Made by a program: the position numbers and the translations under genes
Source: WHSM01 sp036375165
Lineage (GTDB): Bacteria > Actinomycetota > Actinomycetes > Mycobacteriales > Micromonosporaceae
Reading direction: 5' to 3'
DNA length: 16,904 nt
Assembly: GCA_036375165.1 (NCBI GenBank)
Contig: DASUSI010000135.1
Span: 1 to 16,904 of the forward strand
Notes under the pieces: model-generated
What the model saw: the letters and a program-made list of their open reading frames with translations, nothing else
Told to the model about the DNA's origin: nothing
Database searches by the model: none
Shown here: one piece after another, positions 16,532-16,904 of the stretch
Layout of the letters: every line of letters starts with the position of its first letter
How positions within the stretch are numbered: position 1 is the first letter of the stretch

Positions 16532-16904
16532 TCAGGCCACCGGCAGCTCGATCAGTTCCTTCCGCGACATGTTCAGCGCGTCCAGGAGCATCCAGAGTTC
16601 CGTCCGCTCCTGCTCCGTGATCGTCACCCGGTGCTTGTGGAGTTCCTTCATCAGGTCGTCCATCGTCTCGAACCAGACCCCCGGGTCCTCGTCCCCCGGG
16701 CGTACCACCAGCCACTCGATCTTCTCGTCCGGCAGCCGGCCCCTGAGCTTCTCCCCGAACGTCCGCAGCCGTTCCATCATCTGCTCGTCGGTCAGACTCG
16801 GGATCACCCGCAGCTCGTCCAGCCACCGGGTCGCCTTGCGCAACATCTCGGTGCCCACGTCCGACTGGCTCATCGACGGCTCGAACGTCTCCAGGTAGTC
16901 CCGC
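16532..16904 (-). CDS. Hypothetical protein, partial at the right edge
   Basis: At least 123 residues end at TGA 16534-16532. An ATG exists at 16873, but the frame stays open to the window edge with codons all ending in G or C (reading RDYLETFEPS just before it), and that ATG has no well-spaced ribosome binding site. The true start is therefore probably outside the window. The visible part is acidic and helical at both ends, with a short beta stretch in the middle (IEWLVVRPGDED, then VWFETMDDLMKEL). I do not recognise a family. It lies directly upstream of the giant gene on the same strand, so it is probably in the same operon. A small chaperone or immunity protein, or the end of a larger gene, are equally possible. 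Confidence 0.8.
   Translation of the reverse strand, partial: RDYLETFEPSMSQSDVGTEMLRKATRWLDELRVIPSLTDEQMMERLRTFGEKLRGRLPDEKIEWLVVRPGDEDPGVWFETMDDLMKELHKHRVTITEQERTELWMLLDALNMSRKELIELPVA

Noticed and set aside
16425..16826. Extension of the giant frame up to an ATG at 16826, giving 4935 residues
   Set aside because: This part overlaps the upstream gene in another frame. The upstream gene has the better codon pattern, and the extension reads as a Gly/Asp/Arg-rich low-complexity shadow.

Overview
The window is very GC-rich, with coding codons ending almost always in G or C. This fits a filamentous actinomycete. The GPP34 protein, the C-terminal LysM type and the frequent 'TAC-G' codon junctions would suit Micromonosporaceae, but that genus-level guess is inference only.

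Layout, left to right. Bases 2-34 (+) look like the last ten codons of a gene entering from the left. Bases 35-295 carry no gene but hold two inverted repeats. A GPP34 (GOLPH3-like) protein lies at 296-1084 (+) behind a strong AGGAG ribosome binding site. A perfect 13-bp hairpin at 1099-1130 separates it from everything else, which is on the minus strand and converges on it. The minus-strand genes, in transcription order, are: a partial gene entering from the right edge (16904-16532, at least 123 aa); one enormous gene (16424-2019, about 4801 aa); and a 290-aa gene (2014-1142) that starts 4 nt after the giant's stop. These three are probably one operon whose promoter lies outside the window.

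The giant gene is the main interest. Numbering from the ATG at 16424, the protein reads: a His-Gly/Cys domain like clan CD (caspase/C80-type) peptidases (about 1-170); a duplicated block of two modules, one with an RPQW...EFYTD signature and one with a VAAAGE...SGHY-P signature, the latter present three times; a mono-ADP-ribosyltransferase domain with Arg1332, Ser-Thr-Ser 1359-1361 and Glu1396-x-Glu1398 intact (about 1270-1425); a second tandem pair of about 195-aa modules; a long helical region with a charged coiled coil (about 2590-2710); a long beta-rich stretch with about six Gly/Ser-rich hairpin-like units (about 2799-4326); then a polyproline hinge and a LysM domain near the C-terminus (4612-4670). 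No N-terminal signal peptide is visible.

My reading is a giant multi-domain toxin or effector with its ART warhead placed internally and a cell-wall-binding end. The two flanking unknown genes would be candidate chaperone, immunity or export partners. The ART call rests on visible catalytic motifs. The overall toxin role, translocation and partner roles are inference.
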